A stretch of 13,009 nt of DNA, taken from positions 1 to 13,009 of the forward strand of contig CAZAKZ010000144.1 in NCBI GenBank assembly GCA_964485695.1, given 5' to 3'. The stretch's first letter is position 1; each line of letters begins with the position of its first letter. This DNA comes from CAZAKZ01 sp964485695 (GTDB lineage Bacteria > Planctomycetota > JAFGQW01). Positions 1-5,932 of this stretch are shown one piece after another. The position numbers were made by a program, and so were the translations under genes. Below the pieces are notes generated by a model. It was given only the letters and a program-made list of their open reading frames with translations, ran no database searches and was not told where the DNA came from.

Positions 1-216
1 ATACACCAAGATCATAACCAGTTGATGTTATTTGAATAACGTTGGGACAGTAGTGATTTTTTATGTGAAAATTCCATAAACACCGGGGTGATGGTGGATT
101 CTGAAATTCGGATCTGGCGACTTGTGAAATCGGACACGCGGACGGGTTGCATTTCGCAGGAAATGGAACAATGAATGCAGTCGGCCCCACCTCTCGAAGT
201 CCCGTATGAGAAAGGA

Positions 217-244
217 TTGATCCTGCTTGCTTCACGGGTATAAT
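217..244 (+). promoter_or_regulatory. Sigma70-like promoter for the DUF2064 gene
   Basis: A perfect TATAAT -10 box lies at 239-244. It is preceded by TTGATC (217-222, four of six matches to TTGACA) with a 16-bp spacer. Transcription would begin near 251, giving a leader of about 110 nt before the TTG start at 362. The assignment rests on consensus matching only. Confidence 0.55.
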
Positions 245-253
245 CTCCCCGAA

Positions 254-271
254 ATCCGTGGCCTCACGGAT
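254..271 (+). promoter_or_regulatory. Stem-loop at the predicted transcript 5' end
   Basis: A perfect 7-bp inverted repeat, ATCCGTG-gcct-CACGGAT, starts ten bases after the -10 box. It would therefore sit at the very 5' end of the mRNA or just past +1. It may be an operator or a stabilising 5' hairpin. There is no T-run, so an attenuator is unlikely. Confidence 0.4.
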
Positions 272-346
272 CAAGAGATCGGCGGCACGAGTCGTTCGTT
301 CCGTTGTCTTTCGGACACCTCTTCGTGAAGCAGATCAGGGCATGGT

Positions 347-352
347 GGAGGA
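347..352 (+). promoter_or_regulatory. Shine-Dalgarno site supporting a TTG start
   Basis: GGAGGA lies nine bases upstream of the TTG codon at 362. It is the reason for choosing TTG over the in-frame ATG at 407, which lacks as good a site and would cut close to the first conserved motif of the family. Confidence 0.65.
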
Positions 353-361
353 CTTCTCCTC

Positions 362-1042
362 TTGAATCATCCTGTCAATGGTAACGAGCCCCACCAGATC
401 GTAGCCATGCTCGGACAGTGGCCGGAGGTCGGTCGCTCCAAAACCCGACTGGCCGCTTCCATCGGAGGCGCCACGGCCAACCAGATCTATCGACAGCTAC
501 TGCGCTGCTGCTCGAACAACGTCATTGAAGCGTGTTCTCTCCCCCATCGCAGAGCTCTCTTCTTCGTCGATCCCCCGGAGCGCTGCAAGGTGATGACAGA
601 CTGGCTCGGTGGAGATCCCATCGTCTATCCGCAGACGGACGGGGACCTGGGCAAACGGATGCGCGAAGCGGCCGCCAGGGCCTTCAGGAAGGACGCCGAC
701 GCCGTCATCATCATGGGCAGCGACTGCCCCCAGCTCACCCCCGCCCGGATGGAGCGGGCATTTGACGCCCTCGCATCCCACCGCGTCGTCATCGGCCCGG
801 CGACGGACGGCGGTTTCTATCTCCTCGGCCTGAGCGAGATGGTTCCGGAACTCTTCAGACCCCTCCAGTGGAGTTCGGACCGGGTCTACGAGAGACTCCT
901 CAATCGATGCAAACGTCTCGGCCTTGCGGTGGACGTGCTGGAAACCCTGAACATCATCGACCGCGTCGGTGACCTCACCGATGAGGTCCTGTCCTTGATC
1001 AACCTCAACCGCTCCGAGGTCTTCGTCGAAACAACCTACTGA
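362..1042 (+). CDS. TIGR04282/DUF2064 family glycosyltransferase-like protein
   Basis: This 226-aa protein has the hallmarks of the DUF2064 (rSAM/selenodomain-associated transferase 1) family, which has a GT-A/nucleotidyltransferase-like fold. Visible motifs are a substrate-binding KTRL near residues 27-30 after GQWPEVGRS, QTDGDLGKRM near 91-100, the metal-binding-type GSDCP at 119-123, and PATDGGFYLLGL at 146-157. Length is normal for the family. The start is TTG, supported by a well-placed GGAGGA. Members are often found with a family-2 glycosyltransferase (TIGR04283) or radical-SAM genes, but neither is next door here. The next gene, 157 bp on, is a LutA-like protein. The donor and acceptor cannot be told from sequence. 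The family call is firm and the reaction is uncertain. The gene has its own promoter and may be monocistronic. Confidence 0.88.
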   Translation: MNHPVNGNEPHQIVAMLGQWPEVGRSKTRLAASIGGATANQIYRQLLRCCSNNVIEACSLPHRRALFFVDPPERCKVMTDWLGGDPIVYPQTDGDLGKRMREAAARAFRKDADAVIIMGSDCPQLTPARMERAFDALASHRVVIGPATDGGFYLLGLSEMVPELFRPLQWSSDRVYERLLNRCKRLGLAVDVLETLNIIDRVGDLTDEVLSLINLNRSEVFVETTY

Positions 1043-1187
1043 TCAGGGTACTGCTCAGATACTGAACACACCTCTATTTCTCCTCCACGCCTGCTCACGA
1101 TTTCACTACTCTCCCAGGCAGCCTGAATTCCCTCGGCCTTTTCATACGCCTGATGTATAGATAGAGGCGGATTCCGTTTCGATTGCC

Positions 1188-1192
1188 AGGAG
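1188..1192 (+). promoter_or_regulatory. Ribosome binding site of the LutA-like gene
   Basis: AGGAG lies seven bases before the ATG at 1200. It fixes this start rather than the later in-frame ATG codons. Confidence 0.7.
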
Positions 1193-1199
1193 AATTGCC

Positions 1200-1919
1200 A
1201 TGCAGGCAATGCTGTTCATTCCTTGCCTTACGGAACAGTTCTTCCCTGAAACCGGCCTCTCCATGGCGCGGGTCCTGAAGCATGTCGGAATACGTGTGAG
1301 GTACGTACGGGATCAGACCTGCTGCGGTCAGCCCGCATACAACGCCGGCCACCGCCCGGAGGCGGCCCGCCTCGCCGCCCGGTTTCTGGACCTCTTCGGC
1401 GATGCCGAGGCCGTGGTCGCCCCCTCGGGTTCGTGCGTCTCCATGGTGCGAAACCACTACGACGACCTGGAGCTGGCGACGTCCCGGCGGAAGGTCCACG
1501 CGGCCCTGAAGAACCGGATTTTCGAGTTCACGGAGTTCCTCACCGAGAAACTGGGCATAACCGACATCGGAGGCCGATATTCGGCCCGCGTCACCTACCA
1601 TCCGTCCTGTCACCTGCTCAGGGAGCTCCGCATCGATACCGGCCCCCGGCGCCTCCTGGCCGCCGTGAAGGGCCTCACCCTCCTGGAGATGGAAAATCCC
1701 GTGCAGTGCTGCGGATTCGGGGGGACCTTTTCGGTGAAATTCCCGGAGCTCTCCACGGCCATGGTCCAGGACAAGTGCCGGGCCATCGAAGCCACCGGAG
1801 CCGAGTTCGTGGTGTCGGCCGACGCCTCCTGCCTGATGCACATCGGCGGCTGGCTGAGCCGGAACCGGAGCCCGGTGAAGCCCCTGCACATCGCCGACCT
1901 GCTGGCCGCGAGCCTGTAG
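1200..1919 (+). CDS. lutA: LutA/YkgE-like (Fe-S)-binding cysteine-rich domain protein
   Basis: This 239-aa protein consists of two tandem cysteine-rich (CCG, DUF224) repeats. The first has C9 (FIPCL), C41-C42-G43 (CCGQPAYNAGH) and C79 (PSGSC). The second has C137 (YHPSC), C170-C171-G172 (CCGFGGTFSVK) and C211 (ADASC). Each set typically holds a noncubane Fe-S cluster or mediates electron transfer, as in LutA/YkgE, GlpC and heterodisulfide reductase subunit B. Full length and spacing match LutA, the Fe-S subunit of the LutABC L-lactate oxidation system in the cytoplasm. The usual partners, LutB (ferredoxin plus HTH-like domains) and LutC (LUD domain), are not adjacent on either side. The gene is therefore an orphan here, and its partner must be elsewhere or it serves another oxidoreductase. 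The family is certain; the lactate role is inferred from homology alone. Confidence 0.88.
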   Translation: MQAMLFIPCLTEQFFPETGLSMARVLKHVGIRVRYVRDQTCCGQPAYNAGHRPEAARLAARFLDLFGDAEAVVAPSGSCVSMVRNHYDDLELATSRRKVHAALKNRIFEFTEFLTEKLGITDIGGRYSARVTYHPSCHLLRELRIDTGPRRLLAAVKGLTLLEMENPVQCCGFGGTFSVKFPELSTAMVQDKCRAIEATGAEFVVSADASCLMHIGGWLSRNRSPVKPLHIADLLAASL

Positions 1920-1938
1920 ATTCGTACTCTCAACTATC

Positions 1939-1966
1939 TTGAGATGACCGTATCATTCTCTATGAT
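1939..1966 (+). promoter_or_regulatory. Sigma70-like promoter of the natAB operon
   Basis: TTGAGA (1939-1944, five of six) and TATGAT (1961-1966, five of six) are separated by 16 bp. The expected +1 is near 1973, which falls on the first bases of the inverted repeat at 1972-2016. The predicted leader is about 87 nt. Confidence 0.55.
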
Positions 1967-1971
1967 GTGCA

Positions 1972-2016
1972 AATGGTCGGTCACGATTCGTAGCCCTCGG
2001 ATCGTGACCGACCATT
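1972..2016 (+). promoter_or_regulatory. Perfect 16-bp inverted repeat at the natAB transcription start
   Basis: The left arm at 1972-1987 and right arm at 2001-2016 are exact reverse complements (core GGTCGGTCACGAT / ATCGTGACCGACC). The spacer is 13 nt, within which three more bases can pair (T-G, C-G, G-C), leaving a 7-nt loop. There is no downstream T-run on either strand, so it is a poor intrinsic terminator. Its place directly after a good -10 box suggests an operator or a very stable 5' mRNA hairpin. It could still end lutA transcripts in a factor-assisted manner. Confidence 0.6.
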
Positions 2017-2059
2017 AGAATCGACGACCCGAATCCCGGCTCCACACAGGGACTGCTCC

Positions 2060-3034
2060 ATGAACGGTAACGATATCGCCCTCGAGCTCAAGAACATCAC
2101 CAAGACCTACGGCACCTTCAAGGCCGTGGACGACCTGAGCCTGACCGTGCCCACCGGGTCGATCTATGGATTCCTGGGGCCGAACGGATCCGGGAAGACC
2201 ACCACCATCCGGGTCATCCTCGAGATCTTGAAGCCCACCACCGGCTCCGTGACGGTCCTCGGCCGTCCTTCCGCCCTGGAGGTCCGCGACCGCATCGGCT
2301 ACCTGCCGGAGGAAAAAGGGCTCTACAAGAAGATGAAGGCGTGGTCCATCATCGCCTATTTCGCCGCCCTGAAGGGCATGGACCGGAAGACCGCCAAGAA
2401 GCGCGCCCTCGAGCTCCTGAAGCGTTACGGCCTCGGCGGCTTCACCGACGCCCGCACCGAGGCGCTCTCCAAGGGAATGCAGCAGAAGGTGCAGGTCCTG
2501 GCGGCCATTGCCCACGATCCCGACCTGGTCATCCTCGACGAGCCGTTTTCCGGCCTCGACCCCGTGAACCAGGAGGTCATGGAGGAGGTCATCCGCGACA
2601 TGGCCGGTCGGGGAAGGACCATCCTGTTCTCCACCCATGTGATGCAGCACGCCGAGAGGATCTGCGACAGGATCTTACTCATCTCCCGGGGAAAGAAGAT
2701 CTTCGACGGCACCATCCCCGAGGCCCGGCGCACGATCCCGCGGCGCGTGCGCATCGAGACCGAGGACGACGTCTCGTCCCTCGAGGCCCTCGACGTGGTG
2801 CAATCCGTGACGCCCGTCACCCCGGATGGTATCCCCTGGAAGCCGGACGGTACCGCCGATCCGCCTCGATTCTGGGAACTGGAGGTCCAGGAAAACGCCG
2901 ACGCCCAGTCGGTCCTGGAGGCGTGCTACCTGAACAAGATCCGCCTCAGGCAGTTCGACCATTCGGAGCCCTCCCTCCATGACGTCTTCGTGAAGCTGGT
3001 GGGACCCGAGGCAAGGGAGGCCGCTGTTCGATGA
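2060..3034 (+). CDS. NatA-like ABC transporter ATP-binding protein
   Basis: This is a 324-aa cytoplasmic ATPase subunit of an ABC-2 type exporter. In order it shows Walker A GPNGSGKTT (40-48), a Q-loop region reading YLPEEKGLY (81-89) in which Glu replaces the usual Gln as is common in NatA proteins, signature LSKGMQQK (136-143), Walker B LVILDEP (156-162), D-loop SGLD (164-167) and switch His193 (STHVM). The C-terminal part (about 228-320), ending in PSLHDVFVKL, matches the DUF4162-type tail found in NatA-like ATPases. The start ATG has a modest AGGGA site seven bases upstream. The stop overlaps the start of the permease gene by 4 bp (ATGA), so the two are translationally coupled. NatA of Bacillus works with NatB in Na+ export. 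The substrate here is not determined by sequence, and homologues are also linked to peptide or antibiotic resistance. Confidence 0.92.
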   Translation: MNGNDIALELKNITKTYGTFKAVDDLSLTVPTGSIYGFLGPNGSGKTTTIRVILEILKPTTGSVTVLGRPSALEVRDRIGYLPEEKGLYKKMKAWSIIAYFAALKGMDRKTAKKRALELLKRYGLGGFTDARTEALSKGMQQKVQVLAAIAHDPDLVILDEPFSGLDPVNQEVMEEVIRDMAGRGRTILFSTHVMQHAERICDRILLISRGKKIFDGTIPEARRTIPRRVRIETEDDVSSLEALDVVQSVTPVTPDGIPWKPDGTADPPRFWELEVQENADAQSVLEACYLNKIRLRQFDHSEPSLHDVFVKLVGPEAREAAVR

Positions 3035-4623
3035 AATATTCACTCCTCGTCGCCATCCGCGAGTACGTCGAAAACGCCAAGACCAAGGGATTCTGGATCG
3101 GCATCATGATCTTCCCCATCATGATACTCATCGGGATCCAGGTCCCGCGGTACCTGGACAAGGCCACACCCACCCGGCACTTCATCCTGGTGGACCAGTC
3201 GGGTAAATACAAGGAGGTCATCAACAGGGAGCTCTTACGGTTTCACACCCGGAAGAAGAGCGAGGCCTACAACCTCTATTTTGCCAAGCATTCCCACTAC
3301 AGAAAGACGGCAAAGACCGACCAGAAGATCGACTGGGAATCTGTACCGAAAGAGGCATTCAATCCGGCCAAGATGATAGAAGACGCCAAGAACTTCGGCC
3401 CGGAGGACTATGACAGCCTCTCTTCGGACGAAGGCTGGAAGCAACACGTGAAGAAGAGCGAGCCCTTCCTGGCGAAGGACCGGCCTGACTTCAAGCCCCC
3501 GAGACTCAAGTTCCGCCGGGTCGAGGTTCCGGAGGAGCTCTCCACTGACGGAAAGCCGACCGACATTGCCAGGTCGCTGAAACCTTACCTCCTCGAGGAG
3601 AAGTCCATTTCCGTGGACGGCCAGGACGAGGGGCTCTTTGCCGCGATCATCATCCCGCCCGACGTCAAGAGCAAGAAGTCTTCCAAGGGCAGCTCAGGAA
3701 AGTCGGGGAATATCGAGTACTGGTCGATCAACCTCACCGACAAGGATCTCCAGAATCTCCTCGAGCGCAGTATCAACGCCGAGTACCGGCGCCTTACCTA
3801 CCTCACCCGGGGCGTGGATCCCGGGGTGGTGAAGGACGTCCAGAGGGTCCGGGTCCCCTTCAACGCCAAGAATCCCAAGAAGGCCGTGGGCCAGGAGGAC
3901 GTCAGCGTCGCCGACGTCATCCGCCAGTACGCCCCCATCGCCTTCGTCTACCTGCTGTGGATCGCGGTCTTCTCCGTGTCCCAGATGCTCCTCAACAACA
4001 CCATCGAGGAGAAATCGAACCGCATCATCGAGGTGCTGCTCTCATCGGTGACGTCCCGTGAGCTCATGCAGGGGAAGCTCCTGGGCATCGCCGCCGTGGG
4101 CCTGACCATGACTGGGGCATGGATCCTCTCCCTGATCACCGTCCTCAACCTCTACCGGAGTCCGGAGCTCGAGTTCGTGGACCAGATCCTGGAAGTGCTC
4201 TGGTCCTCCAACCTGCTCCCCGCCTTCGGCCTCTACTTCCTGTTCGGCTACCTGTTCTATTCGGGGATCTTCCTCGCCATCGGGAGCATCTGCAACACCA
4301 TCAAGGAGGCTCAGAACTTCATGGGCCCCATGATGATGATCATGTTCGTACCCCTGGTCACCATGTTCTTCATCCCCAAGGATCCCAACGGCACCCTGGC
4401 CACGATCCTCTCCTGGATCCCGCTCTACACGCCGTTCATCATGATGAACCGGGCCGCCGCCGATCCGCCGCTCCTGGACCAGGTCGGCACCCTCATCCTC
4501 ATGGTCCTGTCCACCCTCGCGGTGCTCTGGCTGTGCGGAAAGATCTTCCGGATCGGCATCCTCCGGACGGGCCAGCCGCCGAAGCTCCTGGAGCTGGTGC
4601 GGTGGATCAAGAATCCGGCGTGA
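3031..4623 (+). CDS. NatB-like ABC-2 family permease with large extracytoplasmic domain
   Basis: This 530-aa membrane subunit pairs with the preceding ATPase. One N-terminal membrane segment (about 21-38) is followed by a large hydrophilic, presumably extracytoplasmic region (about 40-298). A C-terminal bundle then has segments near 300-321, 350-372, 396-420, 430-448, 454-472 and 485-505. The conserved ABC2_membrane_3 signature EEKSNRIIEVLLSS lies at 326-339, just before the second C-terminal helix. This is the standard NatB/YhaP topology, but the soluble domain is charge-rich (a Lys/Ser stretch near 212-225) and the protein is longer than the roughly 390-430 aa of classical NatB. The start overlaps the natA-like stop, and the gene ends at the convergent terminator at 4638-4669. 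Export of an unknown substrate is inferred. Confidence 0.9.
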   Translation: MKYSLLVAIREYVENAKTKGFWIGIMIFPIMILIGIQVPRYLDKATPTRHFILVDQSGKYKEVINRELLRFHTRKKSEAYNLYFAKHSHYRKTAKTDQKIDWESVPKEAFNPAKMIEDAKNFGPEDYDSLSSDEGWKQHVKKSEPFLAKDRPDFKPPRLKFRRVEVPEELSTDGKPTDIARSLKPYLLEEKSISVDGQDEGLFAAIIIPPDVKSKKSSKGSSGKSGNIEYWSINLTDKDLQNLLERSINAEYRRLTYLTRGVDPGVVKDVQRVRVPFNAKNPKKAVGQEDVSVADVIRQYAPIAFVYLLWIAVFSVSQMLLNNTIEEKSNRIIEVLLSSVTSRELMQGKLLGIAAVGLTMTGAWILSLITVLNLYRSPELEFVDQILEVLWSSNLLPAFGLYFLFGYLFYSGIFLAIGSICNTIKEAQNFMGPMMMIMFVPLVTMFFIPKDPNGTLATILSWIPLYTPFIMMNRAAADPPLLDQVGTLILMVLSTLAVLWLCGKIFRIGILRTGQPPKLLELVRWIKNPA

Positions 4624-4637
4624 GGTAAGAAAGGAAA

Positions 4638-4669
4638 GACGAGCCCGTGTCCTCGCACACGGGCTCGTC
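4638..4669 (-). terminator. Terminator hairpin between convergent genes
   Basis: A perfect 13-bp stem (4638-4650 with 4657-4669; arms GACGAGCCCGTGT and its complement) has a 6-nt loop. Read on the minus strand it lies 21 nt after the stop of the thioredoxin-like gene and is followed by a T-rich tract (TTTCCTTTCTT). It is therefore mainly a minus-strand intrinsic terminator. It lies 15 nt after the natB-like stop and could also stop plus-strand transcription, though without a U-tract. Confidence 0.75.
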
Positions 4670-4690
4670 GAGAATGGAACTGGCGGGTCG

Positions 4691-5512
4691 CTACTTGTTA
4701 TCCGCTCCGACCGCAGCCGCGGGCTTTGAAGCCCGGATCTCAGTGCCGTAGGCCTTCACGGACTCGAGGAGCTTCTTCTCCGCGTCCAGAAGGGCTTTTT
4801 CCATCCTGGCAATCCCGGCCTCCGCCTCCTGGAGCTTCTTCTTCTTGCCCTTGCTGGAGGAATCGACCAGGCGCGCTTTTTTGTCGGCCAAAATCTTCTT
4901 CTTGCTCTCCAGCTGGTCCAGATCGTTTAGAAACGAGCGATACTTCTTGACGAAGGACATGAGCGGAACCTCACCGTGCCCCTTGGCGGCTTTCACCAGG
5001 ATCTTGAGCAGGGCGCCTGTAGCGGTCTTGTACCCGCTGAGCACCACCTGGCCGGACCGCTTCCCCTTGTCATTGAACGCGATGAACCGCGGGGCCTTCT
5101 TTCCGAACATGCTCTGCGCGGCTGCATTCTCCGCCACGTCCATCTTCAGGCACCGGAAGGGCTTGATGGCCACGGCGAGCTTCTCGTCCCGAAAGAGGGC
5201 ATTCTCGAACTTCAGGACCTTCGAGCCGTCCGCGGAGCTGTAGATGTAGAGGAGGGTCAACCAGCCCTTCTTGGCTGCATCCTGGATCTCCTTGATGGAT
5301 TCAAAACCGTCGGCGGTCGCCTTCGATTCCCCTGTCGAGGCCTTCGCGGGCGTGGTCCAGGACGGCGTGACTCGATCGACGGCAGCGTTACTTCGCCCCC
5401 CTTTGCAGCCGCCGCTCTTGCAGCAGCCGCCGCATTGTGCAGCGGCGAAGTCCGCAAGGATGAGGCTCGCTGTGCATACGACCATGACCGCGATCAGCAT
5501 TGTCTTTTTCAT
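4691..5512 (-). CDS. Secreted thioredoxin-fold-like protein with Cys-rich N-terminus and coiled coil
   Basis: This 273-aa exported protein starts at the ATG at 5512, which has TGAGGA just upstream and opens directly into a signal peptide (residues 1-25, MKKTMLIAVMVV... ending AAA|Q). A longer in-frame reading back to 5671 would bury the signal peptide and is not supported. After cleavage comes a cysteine cluster (C27, C30, C31, C36 in a Gly/Lys-rich stretch), then a thioredoxin-like region (about 69-178). There, strand-helix patterning (WLTLLYIYSS; later KAPRFIAFNDKGK with a cis-Pro-like Pro141) resembles the Trx fold, but the CxxC active site is absent (SSADGSK at its place). A Lys/Glu-rich coiled coil follows (about 191-255). 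The lack of CxxC argues against disulfide oxidoreductase activity by that domain. The Cys cluster may bind metal or form disulfides. The fold call is moderate and the function unknown. Confidence 0.7.
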   Translation of the reverse strand: MKKTMLIAVMVVCTASLILADFAAAQCGGCCKSGGCKGGRSNAAVDRVTPSWTTPAKASTGESKATADGFESIKEIQDAAKKGWLTLLYIYSSADGSKVLKFENALFRDEKLAVAIKPFRCLKMDVAENAAAQSMFGKKAPRFIAFNDKGKRSGQVVLSGYKTATGALLKILVKAAKGHGEVPLMSFVKKYRSFLNDLDQLESKKKILADKKARLVDSSSKGKKKKLQEAEAGIARMEKALLDAEKKLLESVKAYGTEIRASKPAAAVGADNK

Positions 5513-5516
5513 GATA

Positions 5517-5522
5517 TCCTCA
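5517..5522 (-). promoter_or_regulatory. Ribosome binding site fixing the start at 5512
   Basis: On the minus strand, TGAGGA precedes the ATG by four bases. Together with the signal peptide that starts at this Met, it decides against the longer upstream reading. Confidence 0.6.
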
Positions 5523-5646
5523 CTCTCAAGAGATGCAGGGGCCCAATCCCTCACATCCGGCAAACATACTGGAACCCGCAGCCGGTGACGAGTCTGACGT
5601 TCCGGGCGGGCTTCGTTCAGGGAAGGCGTCTTTCGAGGTACAGAAC

Positions 5647-5682
5647 CTGTCAGACAGATCGTGATGATCAACCCGGTTGATC
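5647..5682. promoter_or_regulatory. Paired palindromes, candidate operator
   Basis: CTGTC-A-GACAG (5647-5657) is followed after 8 bp by GATCAACC-C-GGTTGATC (5666-5682). Both are perfect dyads with 1-bp centres, about 135-165 bp upstream of the minus-strand gene and 250 bp upstream of the plus-strand gene. A dimeric regulator site is plausible. No factor can be named. Confidence 0.35.
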
Positions 5683-5932
5683 GGTGGAGAGGGGGCCTCA
5701 GCCGAAGGGAATTTTAGTGAGGTAGTGTATGTACATGAGAGCCATGACACAAGCAGACTATCCGGGACGCGGCAGGAAGTCAATCCCGGATTCCCCGGCG
5801 CTTCAAGACAATTACACCGCTGTTACAAAGTCGAGGCGGTCATGTCGAATGGAATTGAAATGCCAGGATCCGGATTTGCGTGATTTCTGGTAAAAAGGCC
5901 CCTGAACCCGAGTCTTCGAGGAGCTGCCATAC

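Larger units (their letters stand above)
1..361. other. Upstream non-coding leader region
   Basis: No convincing gene lies here. The first 80 bases are clearly more AT-rich than the rest of the window. A small palindrome sits at 27-40 (GTTATT-TG-AATAAC). The useful content is the promoter at 217-244, the stem-loop at 254-271 and the ribosome binding site at 347-352, each listed separately. The 5' part may be the downstream flank of a gene outside the window. Confidence 0.7.
5513..5932. other. Divergent intergenic region
   Basis: These 420 bases separate the minus-strand thioredoxin-like gene from the plus-strand protease/HEAT gene and should hold both promoters. I see no convincing -35/-10 pair on either strand. 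It contains two neighbouring palindromes (5647-5657 and 5666-5682). Short open frames here lack ribosome binding sites and family features. Confidence 0.6.

Noticed and set aside
1972..2016. Intrinsic terminator of the LutA-like gene
   Set aside because: The stem is strong, but neither strand has a T-run after it and it lies directly downstream of a good promoter, so it is listed as regulatory instead.
5493..5512. Lipoprotein signal in the thioredoxin-like protein
   Set aside because: The first Cys after the hydrophobic stretch is in AAAQC, and Gln at -1 does not fit a lipobox. A standard signal peptidase I site is more likely.
5513..5671. N-terminal extension of the thioredoxin-like protein
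   Set aside because: It would place 53 residues before a clear signal peptide, and the Met at 5512 has its own TGAGGA site.
5677..5883. 68-aa plus-strand frame in the divergent region
   Set aside because: It has a TTG start, no ribosome site and no recognisable features, and lies within a region expected to hold promoters.
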